Of a DNA stretch of 64,000 bases, positions 59,458-64,000 are shown in pieces. Source of the stretch: Bretschneidera sinensis (Eukaryota; Streptophyta; Magnoliopsida; Brassicales; Akaniaceae); the NCBI GenBank assembly GCA_023935145.1, contig CM043698.1, positions 64,626,001 through 64,690,000 on the forward strand. The letters are read 5' to 3'. Positions within the stretch are counted from its first letter, which is position 1. Each line of letters opens with the position of its first letter. Under the pieces are notes generated by a model. That model worked only from the letters and a program-made list of their open reading frames with translations, was not told the DNA's origin and did not search any database. The translations under genes and the position numbers were made by a program.

Positions 59458-62400
59458 ATGCTTGGTCGGAGATCCTTGGACTTAGATCTGATATATTTAG
59501 ATCCCGACTTAGAAAGAACTCTTAGGAGACAGAAAAGAGCGCTAGTTGAGAGGGAGACTGTTGAGATGGCAGAGAATTATAGGAATGCAAATCATCCTGA
59601 ACATGTAGAGCAACCTAGAGCTTGGAACGTGGACTCCACTACATCCCTTAGGGACTTGTTCGCACCCGTTGCGACTAACTCATCCTCTTGCATAGTGTTG
59701 CCACCGACCAATGCCACCCACTTTGACTTGAAGCCACATGTCATCTAACTCTTACCCTTATTCTATGGCTTAGATCTTGAAAATCCTTATAGCCATGTGA
59801 AGAAGTTCAAAGACATTTGTGCCATATTCAAATTCTAGAACTTCTCTGAAGAGTCAGTCCATCTTCGACTCTTCTCTTTTTCTCTTTACGATAGAGCTAG
59901 GGCGTGGTTGGATTCCAACACGCTCGGTCTATTACATCTTGGGAAAACCTGCTTAGCAAATTTTATCATAAGTTTTTCCCAATGTCTAGAGTGAATGAGT
60001 GCCGAAAGGAGATTAGTTCTTTCACTCAGGATGAGGATGAAATTTTTTTTGAGAGTTGGGAGCACTTCAAAGAGTTACTGATCAGATGCCCTCCACATGG
60101 ATATGAGAAGTGGAGACTCGTTCAATTCTTCTACGAAGGGTCGACTCAACCCAACCGTAGCATAATCGAGTCTATGAATGGGGGGGCATTCTTAAGTCTG
60201 ACAGGAGATGAAGCATATATGGCTTTGGACAAGTTATCCGACAACTCGCAGCAATAGGATTTTTCAAGCTATCGAGATAAGTCCATTCGTGCTCCTAAGA
60301 GGGGAGGCATCTATGAGGTTGGGGAGGACGCTGATTTGAGGATAAAGTTAGATGCCCTCACTAAGAAGATTGACGCTCTCACTGTGAGCCAATCCATCAA
60401 TGCTGCCAACATATTCAATGTTGAAAGCTGTTCCATCTGTGCTAGTCCCATGCATCTAGCACAGAATTGCCCATCAATGCCTACTTGTGCCGAGTATCCT
60501 ATGGAACAAGTAAATGCTTTCAATGACTTTCGAAGGCAGTCAAATGGATTGTACTCTGAGACGTACAATCCAGGGTGGCGGAACCACCCAAATTTTTCAT
60601 GGAGACAGAACCAACCAATGAATCAGGGAGGAGCCCCTCATCATGCTCAAAATCAATATCCTCCCGGATTTGCCCCAAAAATTCCTAATCATGGTCGTTC
60701 TGCCCATCCAACACCTCCACCTGCTTACCACGCACCCACTTAAACACCAGTGCCAGTTTCACAGTCGCTAGAGGACACCCTTAAGGAGTTCATGAAGGCG
60801 ACTAGCCAAAACATGAGTGATGTAAGGAGTGCAACAGTGGTAAACACCCAAGCAATTGCCAAGCTGGAGAGTCAAATAGGGCAAATTGCCAGTCACTTGG
60901 GTGAAAGAGATAAGGGGAAGTTCCCCAGTCAGCCCGTGCCCAACCCGAAAGGACAATATATGGTTGAGAGTTCATCAACTCCTACGCACGGGGTGGAACA
61001 AGTACAGTCGATTGTCACACTGAGGTCTGGGAGACAGGTGGATAATTGAGTGGAAAAGAGCCCTGCTATACAGCAAGAGCAAGGAAGTGGCAACACGGGG
61101 AAGAGAGATGCTAAGCCATCTACAACCACACCTACTGAGAAGGACCTTCCTAGGTCATTTGTACCTAGAGTGCCTTACCCCGAGAGACTACAGGCGCCGA
61201 AGAAAGGAGGGAAGTATGAGGAAATTCTGGAGGTATTCAAGCAAGTCCAAATCAATATCCCATTTTTGGATGCCATCCATCAAATGCCATCATATGCCAA
61301 GTTTCTAAAGGACTTGGTCACTATCAAAAGGAGGACGAATGTCCCAAAAAAGGCATTTTTGACCAAGTAGGTCAGCTCAATCCTTCAGTGCAAGCTACCC
61401 ATCAAGTATAAGGACCCAGGGTGTCCTACCATCTCTTGCATGATAGGAGTCAGCCACATTGAGAGGGCTCTCTTGGATCTAGGGGCGAGTGTGAATCTTC
61501 TACCCTACTCAGTCTATTTACAGTTGGGGTTAGGAGAATTGAAGCCCACATCCACTACGCTTCAATTGGCTGACAGGTCAGTGAAAAGACCACGGGGAAT
61601 AGTTGAGGACGTTTTGATAAAAGTGGATAAGTTCTATTTCCCCGTGGATTTTATTGTGCTTGACACAGAGCCGGTTCAGAATGTAGGGATTCAAATACCG
61701 GTTATTCTAGGGCGACCATTCTTAGCCACGGCTAACGCCTTGATAAATTGTAGGACATGGGTGATGAAGATCTCTTTCGGAAATATGACAGTGGAGTTGA
61801 ATATTTTTTATATCACTAGGCAACTACATGAATATGATGAAGTGAGAAATGTATGCTTGATAGAGGAGATTCTTAAGGAGACTGTGAATGAATTAAGCAC
61901 TGAGGACCCCCTGGAGGCATGTTTTGCTCAATTTGGAGAGGATGTGGATTTAGATAAATTACTTGAGCAAGCGAATGCCATTTTGGAGTCTCCTCCTCGG
62001 GAGAGCAATAAGACAGAGGAGATTGTGGATGACTCCCGCACTGAGGACCCCTTAGAGGCATGCTTTGCTCAATTTGGAGAGGATATGGATTTAGATAAAT
62101 TACTTGAGCAAGCAAATGCCATTTTAGAGTCTCCTCCTCGGAAGAGCAATAAGACGGAGGAGACCGCCGCACCTGAAACCCCCAAGAAGGAACTTAAGCC
62201 TTTACCAGATAATCTTAAGTATAAGTTTCTAGGTTCAATCGATAGTTTGCCTGTGATTATACCTTCAGATCTAGGTGATGCTCTAGAGGAGAAATTATTG
62301 GACGTCTTAATAGAGCATAAGGAAGCTATAGGCTGGACCATTGAGGACATCAAGAGGATCAGCCCCTCAGTGGTGACGTACAGGATACATTTGGAGGAGG

Positions 62401-62723
62401 ATACTGAGCCATCGAGGAAGCCACAAAGAAGGCTTAACCCTGCTATGCAAGAGGTTGTGAAGGCAGAAGATATTAAGCTGTTAGAGGCAGGGATCATTTA
62501 TCCCATCTCTGATAGCAAGTGGGTGAGCCAGTTTTATGTTGTGCCCAAATGTGTTGAATTAACGGTAGTGCAGCATAAGGACGACGAGTTGGTTCCAACT
62601 CGTGTTCAGTCAATTTAGAGAGTGTGTATCAGCTACCGTAAATTGAATGCTGCCACTAGACCTGATCATTTTTCATTCCCATTTATTGATCAGATGGCGG
62701 AGCGTTTCATTGGGCACGATTAC
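59458..62723 (+). pseudogene. Athila/Tat-type gag-protease-partial RT remnant
   Basis: The first frame runs 59458-59748. After a frameshift, a second frame carries on from about 59904 to 62723 with in-frame stops at 60255, 60741, 61047, 61368 and 62616. The gag core includes WENLLSKFYHKFFP and FFESWEHFKELLIRCP. A knuckle-like CSICASPMHLAQNCP follows. The protease active site reads LDLGASVNLLP, with leucine where DTGA is expected. The pre-RT and early RT blocks include GIIYPISDSKWVSQFYVVPK and YRKLNAATRPDHF, and stop at GHDY. The catalytic part of RT, RNase H and integrase are deleted. Confidence 0.85.
61899..62180. repeat. In-frame 141-bp tandem duplication in the protease-RT linker
   Basis: Two units of 47 codons start ACTGAGGACCCC at 61899 and 62040 and encode TEDPLEACFAQFGED... 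twice. The frame is preserved, and the copies differ at only a few positions until the end of the second. Confidence 0.92.
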
Positions 62724-64000
62724 TAATGTTGGGTCTGGCTAAAGACGTTATACTTAGCGCTAATGGGAGGCACCCCACAGCTTATCGTTTCTGTTTATTT
62801 ATTATTTCGCATTTTTATGATTAATGTTTGTTTCCAGTATTTTTTGTTTTTCAGTTTTTTTTATTTTTCAGGGACAATGCGTATTTCAGTTCAAGTTTGG
62901 GGTATGCTATGAGTCATACCAGTCCAGATAGTTCTCCATATCTCAGGTCAGCTCTTTCCGTATTAGTCACACATTGGGGTCAATGTATAATTTAAGTTTG
63001 GGGGTATGGGAGACACATCACACACTTTGTCCTAATTTGTTGTCTTTTCGTCGTAGAGATAAATGCATGCTCATGTTATCGTGAAATTTTGGTTGATCTA
63101 AACATTTTCTGTGATGTGATGTCATTGGTGAGCTTAACATTTTGAACACATGATCTAGTGATAAATTTTTAAAATTTGATTACTTACTTTAGGCATTTTG
63201 AGAATTCACATGTTTGATCTAATTTAACACGAGCACATTAGCACAAATTATGTGAGATATGACACGTGATTTTAATGTGTATTTTTCCTTATCTTAACTG
63301 AAACTGGACAACTTGTTGGATGAACTCTTGGGCATAGAAAAGCATAATAAAAAAAAATCATTATCAATAAACTTTCCGTTGAGTAACTAGACCTCTTGCC
63401 TCAGTAAGCAGTGAGTGTTCACGTCAAAAGGTGAAATTTTGTTTGGTAGTATTAAGGCTGGTTTAATTTCGTAGCCTTTTTGAATCGAGTTAGTAAGTCC
63501 TTAGGGGCGTCTTTACACCTAATGCCCTAAAACCATCTGGTTTGGGAGTCATTGACTCAACACTCGCTACATGTGTCAATTAGAAAGCTTAAGGGAATTA
63601 AACATAGCAGAACCTTTTCTATATATATAAAAAAAAAGATAAAAACTATGCCATTTTTGTTCATTCTGATGGGAAATTTGGTGAATCTTGAGACATGGAG
63701 ACCTTACACATTGGAGTCACTTGGAAGCTTCATTTCTATATGCTAATTCACTTTACACAGTGTCAGACTTGTGATGCCTTAACCTGCCTTTTGTAAGTAA
63801 TTAGATTTTAACTTTTCTATTCATTGCAAAGATGGGTTTATCTTTTTAAGCTTGCTCATGAATGAATATCATGGTGGTGTGTGCTCCTTAAATTTTTGGA
63901 TACCATGAGTGATGAACTTATCTTTATGTTCTTTGTTTTTCATTTATGTTTTTTTTTATTATTTTGTTTTGCTAAGGGACTAGCAAATTATATGTTTGGG
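62724..64000 (+). other. Non-coding 3' part of the Athila/Tat-type element
   Basis: It starts with the last codons of the lost pol region and the GGGAGGCACCCCACA signature, then continues as AT-rich untranslated sequence to the window edge. No gene or LTR start was recognised. Confidence 0.55.

Larger units (their letters stand above)
57842..64000 (+). mobile_element. Athila/Tat-type Ty3/gypsy element, runs off the right edge
   Basis: The 5' LTR spans 57842-59234 (about 1.39 kb; TGATGAGTGCCAAATATTGC ... CTCACAACA). The primer-binding site TGGCGCCGTTGCCGGGGA (59241-59258) is the type used by Athila/Tat elements. The gag, protease and start of reverse transcriptase follow. Near 62724 the text jumps to the 3' end of pol and its trailing sequence (GGGAGGCACCCCACA). 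Purine tracts AAGTTTGGGG (62893-62902) and AAGTTTGGGGGT (62995-63006) occur in the 3' part. The 3' LTR is not reached by 64000. The element sits inside the copia remnant. Confidence 0.88.

Noticed and set aside
62069..62497. 142-codon minus-strand frame in the gypsy element
   Set aside because: Antisense of the plus-strand polyprotein, created by codon bias and the 141-bp duplication.

Overview
This is a window of plant nuclear DNA, almost certainly from a eudicot. It is AT-rich, its genes have many spliced introns, and it is crowded with plant-type retrotransposons and MITEs. I reconstructed four intact housekeeping or signalling genes at exon level, each with consistent GT-AG introns and reading phase. 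They are a cyclase-associated protein (CAP1, 10 exons, + strand, 5713-13818), a secreted family-17 beta-1,3-glucanase with an X8/CBM43 module (6 exons, +, 15757-20136), the G-protein beta subunit AGB1 (6 exons, +, 23624-28773) and coatomer subunit gamma (18 exons, - strand, 41607-51118). From memory, the same neighbours (CAP1, a GH17 gene, AGB1, gamma-COP) lie together at Arabidopsis At4g34490, At4g34480, At4g34460 and At4g34450. The gene core therefore looks like an ancient syntenic block that has been inflated by transposons.

Layout: 1-5200 is a degenerate non-LTR retrotransposon (LINE) on the minus strand. 5463-13818 is CAP1, whose 4.6-kb last intron holds a 270-bp tandem repeat, a small LTR element (TRIM-like) and a LINE 3' fragment. 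15690-20136 is the glucanase gene, with a Tourist-like MITE in intron 4. 20137-23600 is intergenic with an RNase H fragment of another LINE. 23624-28773 is AGB1, with a solo LTR of the same small LTR family in its last intron. 30198-33368 is an internally deleted Ty3/gypsy chromovirus with both LTRs. 33369-38280 is accessory repeat DNA: a minisatellite, a possible Tat-type 3' end, a SINE-like unit and a MULE-type MITE with very long inverted repeats. 38480-40150 is the 5' end of a copia element on the minus strand. 41607-51118 is gamma-COP; its intron 8 carries a Mutator-like element with a captured KH-domain exon (Pack-MULE), and its intron 6 carries a hAT-like repeat. 52239-57841 is a decayed Ty1-copia element interrupted at 57841/57842 by an Athila/Tat-type Ty3/gypsy element that runs off the right edge.

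How the genes relate: they do not form a pathway. CAP1 recycles actin monomers, the glucanase acts in the cell wall or apoplast, AGB1 works in heterotrimeric G-protein signalling, and gamma-COP is part of the COPI coat for Golgi-to-ER traffic. Transposons have entered introns and intergenic DNA, but the 40 coding exons read open. The most notable item is the Pack-MULE in gamma-COP intron 8. Its KH exon lies in the sense orientation, keeps a splice acceptor, and is in the same phase as the upstream exon.
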